A DNA stretch of 64,000 nucleotides from Gammaproteobacteria bacterium (GTDB lineage Bacteria; Pseudomonadota; Gammaproteobacteria; Eutrophobiales; Eutrophobiaceae): the NCBI GenBank assembly GCA_011772965.1, contig WVYN01000050.1:69692-133691 (forward strand), read 5' to 3'. Below, in pieces: positions 8,586-16,591 of this stretch; position 1 is the first letter of the stretch; each line of letters begins with the position of its first letter. Under the pieces are notes generated by a model. It saw only the letters and a program-made list of their open reading frames with translations, was not told where the DNA came from and searched no databases. The translations under genes and the position numbers were made by a program.

Positions 8586-9866
8586 TTGCGGATAATATAT
8601 AGCCTAATTTTGTATTTGCTGGTTCCATTTGCGTTATCTGGACTGTTGTACCAGTCGTGGGGGAATCCAAAGTATCGAGCACGTTGGCACGAGCGCTTTG
8701 GTTTTGTAAAGCCGATACCCGAGCAACAGGGAACCCTCTGGATTCACGCGGTTTCCGTTGGCGAGGTCAATGCAACCCGGCCAATACTGGAATATTTGCA
8801 AACCAACTATCCAGCCTACCGCATTATCCTCACCACCATGACCCCGACGGGTGCAGACACTGTGGCCCGAGTATATGGCGATTCCATTACACACCACTAT
8901 ATACCCTATGATTTGCCAGGTGCCGTAAAGCGTTTCCTGAGGCGTATCCATCCTGCCTTGCTCTTGGTGATGGAGACCGAACTATGGCCAAACCTCTTTC
9001 ACCATTGCCACAAGAACGGAATACCTATCCTGCTTGCCAATGCCCGCATGTCGGCCAAGTCAACCCGCGGCTATCTACGGCTAAAAGGTCTGACGTCGGA
9101 TACCCTGAAAAAACTGTCCTGTCTTGCCGCCCAGACCGAGAAAGATGCCAACAGATTTTTACAACTGGGCGCCGCCATGGAAACCACCCATATCATCGGA
9201 AATCTGAAGTTTGACAGTGTGCCCGAGCTGCCGGAAACAGCAGTTCGCCTGCAGCAGCGCACTGATTTCAGCCAGGACCGTCCCGTTTGGATCGCGGCCA
9301 GCACCCATGAGGGTGAAGAATCCATTGTGCTTTCGGCGCATGGCAACATACAGAAGTCTCATCCGGACAGTCTCCTGATTATTGCTCCACGGCACCCGGA
9401 ACGGTTTGATGCGATCTATGAACTGTCCAGACAGTCCGGTTTCAGGACCCAGCGAAAAAGCAACGCTGAAACCGTGGCTAGGGAGACTCAGGTTTTTATT
9501 CTGGATAGCCTGGGAGAGTTGTCTCGTTTTTATTCCTTATCTGATCTGGCATTTGTCGGCGGGAGTCTCGTCCCGGTGGGCGGGCATAATATGCTGGAAC
9601 CCGCCAGCCTGGGCTTACCGATCATCACCGGCCCACATAAACATAACTTTATCGAGATCTCCGATCGCCTGGAGGCGTGCGGAGCATTGTCAGTTATTCG
9701 GAATGAGTCATCACTGTCAAACAAAATAAATCAATTACTTGGAGATGAGAGTTCAAGAAAAATTTCAGGCAAGGCGGGACGCGATATGGTGGCGTCGTCA
9801 CGTGGCAGCAGCGAGAGGCTGACCAATCTCCTGGCACCTTTATTGGGAAGTCATGCAACTTACTGA
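8586..9866 (+). CDS. waaA: 3-deoxy-D-manno-octulosonic acid transferase
   Basis: A 426-residue GT-B glycosyltransferase that adds Kdo to lipid A at the inner membrane. It has an N-terminal membrane anchor (YSLILYLLVPFALSGLLY), the conserved GTLWIHAVSVGEVNATRPIL block, VMETELWPNLFHHC, and C-terminal nucleotide-sugar binding blocks (FVGGSLVPVGGHNMLEPASL, PIITGPHKHNF). It begins with TTG at 8586, with AGGAAA at 8570-8575 as ribosome binding site. It supports a Gram-negative LPS-bearing host. Confidence 0.95.
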   Translation: MRIIYSLILYLLVPFALSGLLYQSWGNPKYRARWHERFGFVKPIPEQQGTLWIHAVSVGEVNATRPILEYLQTNYPAYRIILTTMTPTGADTVARVYGDSITHHYIPYDLPGAVKRFLRRIHPALLLVMETELWPNLFHHCHKNGIPILLANARMSAKSTRGYLRLKGLTSDTLKKLSCLAAQTEKDANRFLQLGAAMETTHIIGNLKFDSVPELPETAVRLQQRTDFSQDRPVWIAASTHEGEESIVLSAHGNIQKSHPDSLLIIAPRHPERFDAIYELSRQSGFRTQRKSNAETVARETQVFILDSLGELSRFYSLSDLAFVGGSLVPVGGHNMLEPASLGLPIITGPHKHNFIEISDRLEACGALSVIRNESSLSNKINQLLGDESSRKISGKAGRDMVASSRGSSERLTNLLAPLLGSHATY

Positions 9867-10008
9867 TTGGAATTAATCTAATAAAGACTACAAAGTGCGG
9901 CTTATTCGGGATATGGTTACTTTATATTTGGGGCAAAACCATATCAATTGCAATACAGAAAAATTAAAATAGACCCAAATCCAATAGTTACAGATGGAGA
10001 AAAAAATT

Positions 10009-10386
10009 ATGAAACTTAGTAAAGCACTGCCACTGGCGGTCTTATTATTTCCTGCCGGCGTGACGGCTGGTGAAGGGTATCCAACCATTGAAGTCGTGCG
10101 CTCGGTGGTAGGATGCATGGCCGACCTCGGTGGGCAAAATGAGCAGAACCTGTATACCTGCACCTGCCGCCATGATTATGTGGCTGACCGGATGTCATTC
10201 GAAGCATTTGACAATGGCACCATGCAGGAGCGTTACGGCAGGATGCCCGGTGAGAAAGGCGGGGTTGTCAGGGACAACGAGCATGGCAAGGCGGATTTGA
10301 AGGCCTTGCTAGAGCTGAAAAAGGAGGCTACGAAACACTGTCCTGTGGTGAAGAATCTAAAAGCTCCGACACGTCAGGATTCCTGA
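10009..10386 (+). CDS. Small secreted protein of unknown function with four cysteines
   Basis: A 125-residue protein starting MKLSKALPLAVLLFPAGVTA, a clear signal peptide, so the product is periplasmic. The mature part has paired cysteines (GCMADLGG then YTCTCRHDYVADRM) and a later single Cys (HCPVV). This resembles small disulfide-bonded proteins, but I recognise no family. ATG 10009 is preferred over ATG 9994, since GGAG at 9996-9999 then serves as ribosome binding site. A strong terminator follows, so it is probably a single-gene unit. It lies beside the methanol-oxidation locus, but a link is not shown. Confidence 0.65.
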   Translation: MKLSKALPLAVLLFPAGVTAGEGYPTIEVVRSVVGCMADLGGQNEQNLYTCTCRHDYVADRMSFEAFDNGTMQERYGRMPGEKGGVVRDNEHGKADLKALLELKKEATKHCPVVKNLKAPTRQDS

Positions 10387-10410
10387 CCGGCCCGGAAACT
10401 CAAAACCTTA

Positions 10411-10441
10411 AAAAAAGGTGATTTTGAATCACCCTTTTTTT
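10411..10441 (+). terminator. Rho-independent terminator
   Basis: An A-run, then GGTGATT with a short loop and AATCACC, then seven or eight T residues and TATAT. Because both flanks are A/T runs it can work in both directions, ending the 10009 gene and the convergent SoxYZ-like gene. Confidence 0.88.
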
Positions 10442-10469
10442 ATATAATCTGATCGATTGGATCAGATTG

Positions 10470-11333
10470 TCAGGATGTATTCTGATGTACTTCGTGTGTT
10501 GAACTGAATACATTGTTCTTGGTATCCGAGCCCTTCACGGTCATCACTCCTTCTTTCTCCGGGACGAAATAAAAGCGGAAGGCCGGGTCCATGCTGACCG
10601 AGAATGTCAGTTCAGCTTTCAGAACCGTCTCACCGTTATAATCGACCTCAATTTCCTTTACAAAATGCGGTGGCGGCATGACACGTGAACCAATCCGAAG
10701 CGGGGCCATGCCCGTAATATTGGGGTGACGTATCTTTAATTGCATGAGGTTGGGTTTACCAAACTCAACATCACCAATGGTCTTCATTTTCATTTGCCCA
10801 AGCAGCTTCTTAGAGTCCTCCATGCTGGCCGGAGGCGGGGCAGAGCAGGCGCCCTTGGCGCGGACAAAACTCTTGGCCATATAGAGCTCACCGGTATTTA
10901 ATTCAGCAATTGCCCTAACGTAACTGAAGTCATCCACGCGGATACGCATGGCCAGATCGGCCTTGCCCGTCTTGGGTGAAAACTCAAAATTACCCACCAG
11001 CGGTACGGGATTTTTGTCGACCATGATGGTGATTTTCTTGATGTAACGCTCGTTGGTCTGTGGAATCTTGGTATGTACAGAGATCGGCACCACGGTCGCA
11101 TCTTCAGCCGTGTAGGGGGTCTTGAGTTCCAGGATGTCCTGTTCATTACCTTCGATGATTTTCCGGTCCTGGAAATTGGACTTTCTGAGCTTCTCCTCCC
11201 AGACCTTGTCTGAGAGTTTTTGCCGGTAATCCGGTGGTGCTACGTCGGCAACCGCCGGTGAGAACTGGAATACCAGGCCTGCCAGCAAGGTAGTGGACAG
11301 TAACGAGATTAATTTTCGGCCTTTGGTCAACAT
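10470..11333 (-). CDS. Quinoprotein dehydrogenase-associated SoxYZ-like carrier protein
   Basis: A 287-residue secreted protein with an N-terminal signal peptide (KLISLLSTTLLAGLVFQFSPAVA). The first half resembles SoxY: a SoxY-type immunoglobulin-like fold ending in a conserved Cys (FVRAKGACSAPPPAS). The second half resembles SoxZ (IRHPNITGMAPLRIGSRVMP.HFVKEIEV). Fused SoxY-SoxZ proteins of this kind are a known family found next to PQQ dehydrogenase genes; their job there is not established. It is transcribed divergently from xoxF across a 789-base gap, consistent with a link to methanol oxidation. No soxAXBCD genes are nearby, so ordinary thiosulfate oxidation is unlikely. Confidence 0.85.
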   Translation of the reverse strand: MLTKGRKLISLLSTTLLAGLVFQFSPAVADVAPPDYRQKLSDKVWEEKLRKSNFQDRKIIEGNEQDILELKTPYTAEDATVVPISVHTKIPQTNERYIKKITIMVDKNPVPLVGNFEFSPKTGKADLAMRIRVDDFSYVRAIAELNTGELYMAKSFVRAKGACSAPPPASMEDSKKLLGQMKMKTIGDVEFGKPNLMQLKIRHPNITGMAPLRIGSRVMPPPHFVKEIEVDYNGETVLKAELTFSVSMDPAFRFYFVPEKEGVMTVKGSDTKNNVFSSTHEVHQNTS

Positions 11334-12122
11334 GTCACTACTCCGATCTAGACTTCAATTTGGTGTGACTAATGATAAAAATATATAGTGATATTATGAT
11401 GTTCTTATATGTGATTTGACAACTCCATTTGTCATTTTCTGTATTGTATCAATATTGATATAGATGGAGATATTTACCTCAAGTTCAAGTTGCAAGGGCG
11501 AATTATTCCTATGTAATGTTGTTGCGATGCGGTACCGAAATCGGGACAAAAACTGAACATTTTTTTTCCAGAATTGATCTGAGTTTTTAACAGTAACATC
11601 ATAATTTATTGGCATTAATTACCTGCGTTGAGCATGGCTTTAACTGCGCCAATTAAGGTACTCTGGATTCGCTTGCTTGTTATGCCTAAATTGCCTAGAA
11701 TTCAACGATTCTAGAAATCAAACTTGGGAATTTAAGTGGCATTTATCCCCTAAGTTTTTATAAAAAAAAATACAAAAGACAGGTTTGTCGCACCATTAAA
11801 TGAATAGAATTCGCACCTGTATCGGCCATATCGAAGTCGCAGGTACGCAAGGGAGGGAATCCCTGGCGGCAGGCTATTTATTGAAACAGGCAAATCTGTC
11901 CCCTCATGAGGCAGAGCTTAGGTAATGCGTACAACCATCCCGCGCAATCTAGAAATCCCGAATTCAATTTTGCACTACTTTTGCATTTGTCCTCGAGGCA
12001 AACTTGCACCCATATGATTTTTTCTAGCCCAATGGCGCTTTTTGATCTCGAGGCGTCGGCGGGTTTTGTGCACAACTAGAGATCACACATGCATGATCAA
12101 ATAATAAAAGAGGAGTGAGGTC
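11334..12122. other. Long intergenic region between SoxYZ-like gene and xoxF
   Basis: 789 bases that should hold the divergent promoters of the SoxYZ-like gene and xoxF. No convincing protein gene is present. It is A/T-rich around 11334-11480 and 11760-11790. A TTGACA at 11416-11421 could be a -35 element, but no good -10 follows. Around 11810-11880, ACCTGTATCGG and GTCGCAGGT, then GGGAGGGAATCCCT, could fold. The xoxF ribosome binding site AGAGGAGTGAGG lies at 12109-12120. The length fits a strongly regulated promoter, such as lanthanide or methanol control, but I recognise no operator. Confidence 0.55.
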
Positions 12123-14063
12123 ATGAGTAAAATATCATTAAGTAAATGGCTTATAGCCGCATTGGCCTTAATGGTATCGGCTCCCTCATTTGCGAACGAT
12201 GAAGTTCGTAAACTGACGGAAAACCCGAACTATTGGGCCTTTCCAGGTGGTAACTACTGGAACTGGCGTTATACTGAGCTGAAGCAAATCACCAATAAGA
12301 ATGCTGGTGACGTTGTTGCTGCTTGGACGTTCTCTACAGGTCGCCTGCAGGGCCACGAAGGTGGGCCGCTGGTACTGCCATCCAGTGCCACTGGTCTGTC
12401 CTCAGATCACCTGTACATCCATTCATCCTTCCCGAACGATGTGTTCGCCATCAATCTTGATACCTTGAACATCACCTGGTATTTCGAACCACAACAGGAC
12501 GAAGCTGAAACCGTTCCTGTGATGTGCTGCGACATCGTGAACCGTGGTCTGGGTTACAGCATGGGTCAGATTTATCTGCAGCAGGCAGATACTACTCTGG
12601 TCGCTCTGGACGCCAAGACCGGTAAGGTAAATTGGACGGCAGAAAATGGTCGTGAAATCGGTTACGGTCCTGCTGCTGGTGACACCAACACTAACGCACC
12701 ACATCCCGTCAAGGACAAGGTCATCACCGGTTGTTCCGGTGCTGAGTTCGGCGTCCGTTGTTGGATTGCTGCTTTCAATGCGAAAGACGGCAGCCTGGCA
12801 TGGCGCGCCTTCAGCATGGGTCCGGACGAAGACATTCTGTTTGATCCCAAGAAAACCACTTCTCTGGGCAAGCCGGTGGGTAAGGATTCTTCTCTGAAGA
12901 CCTGGTGTGCTAACTCTGACTGGAAAGCACCTGCAACTGGTCCTAATAGCTGTAAGACTTTGGGTGACCAGTGGAAATCAGGTGGTGGTTCAGTTTGGGG
13001 CTGGTGGCCTGTAGACTTTGAAGAAAACCTGGTTTACTACGGCTCCGGTAACCCGTCAACCTGGAACCCGGTTGTCCGTCCTGGTGACAATAAGTGGTCA
13101 ATGGCCATCTTCGCCCGTGACATCGACACCGGTATGGCTCGTTGGGCCTATCAGATGACCCCGCACGATGAGTGGGACTATGATGGCGTTAACGAAATGA
13201 TCTTGGCTGACATGAAGGTCAAGGGTAAGCAGACACCGGCACTGGTCCACTTCGACCGTAATGGTTTCGCTTACACCATGAACCGTAAGACTGGTGAACT
13301 GCTGGTTGCCGAGAAGTATGACCCTGCAGTGAACTGGGCTACTCATGTTGACATGAAGACCGGCTATCCCCAGACCCTGAAGAAATACTCCACTCACTAC
13401 AACGGTGAAGATGTTGTTTCCAAGGATATCTGCCCGGCCGCTCTTGGTACCAAGGACCAGCAGCCCGCTGCCTACAGCCCACGTACTGGCCTGTTCTATG
13501 TTCCTACAAACCACGTTTGTATGACCTATGAGCCTGTCAGCTACGCCGCTGGTGGCAATGAGTACGTTGCAGGCCAGGCTTACGTTAATGCTAACCTGAC
13601 CATGTATCCTGCTGGCGCCGTTTGCCCAGAATGTCCTAACAACAACGCTGCTAAGGACAACATGGGTAACATGATCGCTTGGGACGCTGACAAGGGTAAG
13701 ATCGTATGGTCAATCCCTGAACAGTGGTCAGTATGGTCAGGCGTTCTGGCTACCGCAGGTGATGTTGTCTACTACGGTACCCTTGATGCTTATGCTAAGG
13801 CTGTTGACGCCAAGTCCGGCAAGTTGCTTTGGAAGTTCAAAGTACCTTCCGGCATTATTGGCAACTTCAACTCCTGGGCTCATAAAGGCAAGCAGTACGT
13901 TGGTGTCCTCGCCGGTATCGGCGGATGGGCCGGCGCCGTGGTTGCTATCCCAGGCTTAGCTGCAGCACCTGATACAGCTGCTCTTGGTGCGGTTGGTGGT
14001 TACAGAGCTCTTCTGAACTCCGCCCGTAACAGTGGCGTGCTGATGGTGTTCGCACTGCCGTAA
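12123..14063 (+). CDS. xoxF: Lanthanide-dependent methanol dehydrogenase XoxF
   Basis: A 646-residue periplasmic PQQ methanol dehydrogenase with a signal peptide ending VSAPSFA. It has the vicinal disulfide C135-C136 ([12 protein letters not shown]), repeated beta-propeller tryptophan motifs, and the active-site segment [13 protein letters not shown]352 is the catalytic Asp and D354 is the extra Asp that marks lanthanide-binding XoxF proteins; calcium-type MxaF has Ala there. The reaction is methanol to formaldehyde, with electrons passed to a periplasmic carrier. It is longer than a typical XoxF of about 600 residues; the C-terminus carries an Ala-rich [20 protein letters not shown] extension. 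No mxaI or cytochrome gene follows; a cupredoxin, xoxJ and an unknown gene do. A strong terminator just after it means the downstream genes need their own promoter or read-through. Confidence 0.96.
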   Translation: MSKISLSKWLIAALALMVSAPSFANDEVRKLTENPNYWAFPGGNYWNWRYTELKQITNKNAGDVVAAWTFSTGRLQGHEGGPLVLPSSATGLSSDHLYIHSSFPNDVFAINLDTLNITWYFEPQQDEAETVPVMCCDIVNRGLGYSMGQIYLQQADTTLVALDAKTGKVNWTAENGREIGYGPAAGDTNTNAPHPVKDKVITGCSGAEFGVRCWIAAFNAKDGSLAWRAFSMGPDEDILFDPKKTTSLGKPVGKDSSLKTWCANSDWKAPATGPNSCKTLGDQWKSGGGSVWGWWPVDFEENLVYYGSGNPSTWNPVVRPGDNKWSMAIFARDIDTGMARWAYQMTPHDEWDYDGVNEMILADMKVKGKQTPALVHFDRNGFAYTMNRKTGELLVAEKYDPAVNWATHVDMKTGYPQTLKKYSTHYNGEDVVSKDICPAALGTKDQQPAAYSPRTGLFYVPTNHVCMTYEPVSYAAGGNEYVAGQAYVNANLTMYPAGAVCPECPNNNAAKDNMGNMIAWDADKGKIVWSIPEQWSVWSGVLATAGDVVYYGTLDAYAKAVDAKSGKLLWKFKVPSGIIGNFNSWAHKGKQYVGVLAGIGGWAGAVVAIPGLAAAPDTAALGAVGGYRALLNSARNSGVLMVFALP

Positions 14064-14100
14064 GTAACAGCTTTAAGCAATTAAATTTGTTTAAGCGTGT

Positions 14101-14134
14101 CCCCGGCATCTCAGATGCCGGGGATTTTTTATTT
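14101..14134 (+). terminator. Rho-independent terminator after xoxF
   Basis: A perfect 10-base-pair stem CCCCGGCATC / GATGCCGGGG with loop TCA, followed by ATTTTTTATTT. Located 37 bases after the xoxF stop; it should limit transcription into the cupredoxin gene. Confidence 0.95.
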
Positions 14135-14355
14135 ACCAGGTACCTTCTTATCGGATACGTTGATAAATTTTCGAGCCAGAGTAACCATGTCCACGAACTA
14201 ATTATTATCAAGATTGTCTCATGAGATGTGCATAGTTATATTCTATAACTTATTGATATATAAAGAGAATAACATGGTTTGAATGTAGGGGATGTAGAAT
14301 TTATAATTTGCGGCCCGATTCAGTAGAAATAAATTATCTTCGGAGAATTTTTAAC

Positions 14356-14796
14356 ATGAAATTATTAAAACAATATTCACTGCTACTTGCTTTGCTGGCT
14401 GTGTTTATTCCGGCCATGTCCCAGGCCGCCGATATCGTTGTTAACGCTGAGGCACGGATCTTCAAGCCTGCGATCGTTTACATAAAGCTGGGCGATACAG
14501 TCAAATTTAACAATATGACTTCACATAATGCCGTCACATATGTGGCCCCCGAAGGTTCCAAGGGTTTCGGTACCAAGGGCGAACTCCCGGGCGGCAGCTT
14601 TAGTGCGACCCCGGACAAGGAAGGTATCTATGGCTATGCCTGCGAACCCCATATTGGTTTTGGTATGGTGGGTGTGGTTGTTGTTGGTTCGGTGACCCAG
14701 GAAATGAAAGATGCGGCCAAGAAAACCGCTATGGAAACCCTTGAAGGACCGTTTAAACGGATCATTGGCATGATTAACAAGATTGAAGTCAAATAG
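14356..14796 (+). CDS. Type 1 copper protein (pseudoazurin-like cupredoxin)
   Basis: A 146-residue periplasmic blue-copper protein with a signal peptide ending PAMSQA. The four copper ligands are readable: H57 in TSHNAVTY, and C96, H99 and M104 in YACEPHIGFGM, the spacing of pseudoazurin/amicyanin. A C-terminal helix-forming tail (residues 110-146) resembles that of pseudoazurins. The ATG at 14356 has CGGAGA 10 bases upstream and starts the signal peptide; an in-frame start at 14308 is less likely. It occupies the place where xoxG, the cytochrome c acceptor, normally sits between xoxF and xoxJ. The natural inference is that it accepts electrons from XoxF, as amicyanin does from methylamine dehydrogenase. 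Confidence 0.88.
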   Translation: MKLLKQYSLLLALLAVFIPAMSQAADIVVNAEARIFKPAIVYIKLGDTVKFNNMTSHNAVTYVAPEGSKGFGTKGELPGGSFSATPDKEGIYGYACEPHIGFGMVGVVVVGSVTQEMKDAAKKTAMETLEGPFKRIIGMINKIEVK

Positions 14797-14892
14797 AATC
14801 AATCCTGTCACGGAGGTGGTGCTGGTGCTAGGCTGATGGGAGTCAGAACCACGAATTTTATGGAGTACGGTTATAAATTGACTGAGAGAATT

Positions 14893-15756
14893 ATGATAAG
14901 ACAACACATCGGAATTTCCATGAAGCAGATTCTATTATCTGCCGTCTTGCTTGCCGGTTTTTTCAATATGGCTAATGCAGCAGAAAAGGTTGAAACACTC
15001 AAGGTTTGTGCTGACCCGTTCATGTTACCGTTTTCCAATAATGAAGAAAATGGATATGAAAACCGGATCGCTGAATTGTTTGCTGAAAAACTCGGTGCAG
15101 ATCTTCAATATACCTGGTTTCCTCAGCGTTTGGGCTTTATCAGAAATACCCTGAAGAAAGAAGAGGGCACTAGCGGAAAATATGCCTGTGATCTTGTAAT
15201 TACTGTCCCGTCCTCATTTGAACTGGCTGCGACCACCAAGCCCTATTACACCACGTCATACGTGCTGGTCTATAAGAAAGGTATTGGTCTGGATGATCTG
15301 ACTGACCCACAGATGTTTTCCGAGTTCGTCAAGGAACATAAACCGGGTGTTAAGTTCGGTGTTAGCGATCGTGGCCCCGGACAATTGTGGGCCATGAATC
15401 AGGGCATGATGAGTAGTGAGCATATGGTTCCATACCAGGGTCAACCGGGTGATGCCAAGGTGCATCCCGGACAACGGATGATAGAAGACATTGCAGCAGG
15501 AAAAATCGATGCCGCGGTGATCTGGGGACCAACCGCTGGTTACTATGCCAAGCAATACAAGGGCCAACAGGAATTCGTACTCTTGCCAATTCCCGATGAC
15601 AAAAGCAACCGGGAGATGAAATACACCTATAGTATTTCTATGGCGGTGCGCTATGGCGAAAAGGAATGGAAAGAGACGATAAACAAATTGATTGATGAAA
15701 ACAGCGAAGCGATCGATAAGATCCTCACCGATTACGGTATACCATTAGTCAAATAA
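14893..15756 (+). CDS. xoxJ: XoxJ-like periplasmic binding protein
   Basis: A solute-binding-protein-fold periplasmic protein of about 287 residues with signal peptide QILLSAVLLAGFFNMANA. It belongs to the quinoprotein-dehydrogenase-associated binding protein family (MoxJ/XoxJ). Typical parts are the first strand LKVCADPFMLPFSN, the GADLQYTWFPQRLGFIR segment, the hinge GVSDRGPGQ and the second-domain GKIDAAVIWGPTAGYYAKQ. XoxJ proteins are thought to help activate or mature XoxF and not to transport a solute. Starts at 14893 (GAGAGAA upstream) or 14920 are both possible. Confidence 0.9.
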   Translation: MIRQHIGISMKQILLSAVLLAGFFNMANAAEKVETLKVCADPFMLPFSNNEENGYENRIAELFAEKLGADLQYTWFPQRLGFIRNTLKKEEGTSGKYACDLVITVPSSFELAATTKPYYTTSYVLVYKKGIGLDDLTDPQMFSEFVKEHKPGVKFGVSDRGPGQLWAMNQGMMSSEHMVPYQGQPGDAKVHPGQRMIEDIAAGKIDAAVIWGPTAGYYAKQYKGQQEFVLLPIPDDKSNREMKYTYSISMAVRYGEKEWKETINKLIDENSEAIDKILTDYGIPLVK

Positions 15757-15785
15757 TTCTAACGAACGATAGAGCAGATTTATCC

Positions 15786-16565
15786 ATGAGCAGAATAAGA
15801 ACCTTAATCATATATATATCATTCTCATTACTGATTTTTAGTGCGAATCTGGCGGCAGAGACCGATGATGACAGACTCAAGCGGGAACTGACCGAGGAAG
15901 AGCTTGATGCCAGGATAGGACAAATGGGTGAGGTTGAAGAAATCCCGGAGGATTTTGAATTTTCAAAGGCCGAGAATAGGCTTTGGTTCGAGGATCATCT
16001 CAAGAATATCGAACAACCAATGCGCTTATATTACGAATTTTCCAAGACGGGGTCCTATGAAGATGGTTTTGTTGATTCTGTTTACCTGGACATTCTCAAG
16101 GTCAATCCTGATGGCACCAAGAACGCGTCCCTGGATTTCTTTTCTGCCGACAAAAAACAGATAGTAAACCCCGACAATGTAACCAATATTATGGGTAATC
16201 CTGTGCTCGGCATATACATGCAGGGCGATGTTTATGAAATGAACCGCCTGACAGAAGGTCACTGGCGACACTTCCAGAAGATGATCAAGATTGCCCTCAG
16301 GGAAACTGCGACCGTTGAGGCAATCGATTTCGAATTCAACGGCAAGCAATACACGGGTGAGAAGATCCATTTTGCGCCATACCTGGATGACCCCCACAGG
16401 CAGGATTTCCTGAGGTTTGCAGATAAATATTATGAATTTGTATTCAGTGATGAAATCCCGGGCATGTTATACAGCATCAAGACTGTCATTCCGGACAGAA
16501 GCGGTGAAGACAAGGAGCCACTCGTTAAAGAGAGCCTGACCTTGCTTGAAGTTTCCTCTAATTAG
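15786..16565 (+). CDS. Unknown secreted protein of the xoxF locus
   Basis: A 259-residue protein with a signal peptide (LIIYISFSLLIFSANLAA) and a soluble, acidic mature part. The first 40 mature residues are very rich in Asp and Glu (RELTEEELDARIGQMGEVEE). The rest alternates strand-like segments such as MRLYYEFSKTGSYEDGFVDS and FEFNGKQYTGEKIHF. No cysteine or metal motif stands out and I recognise no family. It lies 29 bases after xoxJ on the same strand, so it is probably cotranscribed and may take part in methanol dehydrogenase function or assembly. That is inference from position alone. Confidence 0.7.
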   Translation: MSRIRTLIIYISFSLLIFSANLAAETDDDRLKRELTEEELDARIGQMGEVEEIPEDFEFSKAENRLWFEDHLKNIEQPMRLYYEFSKTGSYEDGFVDSVYLDILKVNPDGTKNASLDFFSADKKQIVNPDNVTNIMGNPVLGIYMQGDVYEMNRLTEGHWRHFQKMIKIALRETATVEAIDFEFNGKQYTGEKIHFAPYLDDPHRQDFLRFADKYYEFVFSDEIPGMLYSIKTVIPDRSGEDKEPLVKESLTLLEVSSN

Positions 16566-16591
16566 CAATCGTTCAGCGCTGATTTAGACAA

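Noticed and set aside
10470-11333. Thiosulfate-oxidising Sox system
   Set aside because: Only a SoxYZ-like fusion is present; soxA, X, B and C are absent and the SoxY carrier arm is not conserved.
11878-12075. Short minus-strand open frame upstream of xoxF
   Set aside because: No ribosome binding site or recognisable composition; it lies in the expected promoter region.
12123-14063. Calcium-type methanol dehydrogenase MxaF
   Set aside because: The active site reads WDYDG with the extra Asp, and no mxaI or mxaG follows.
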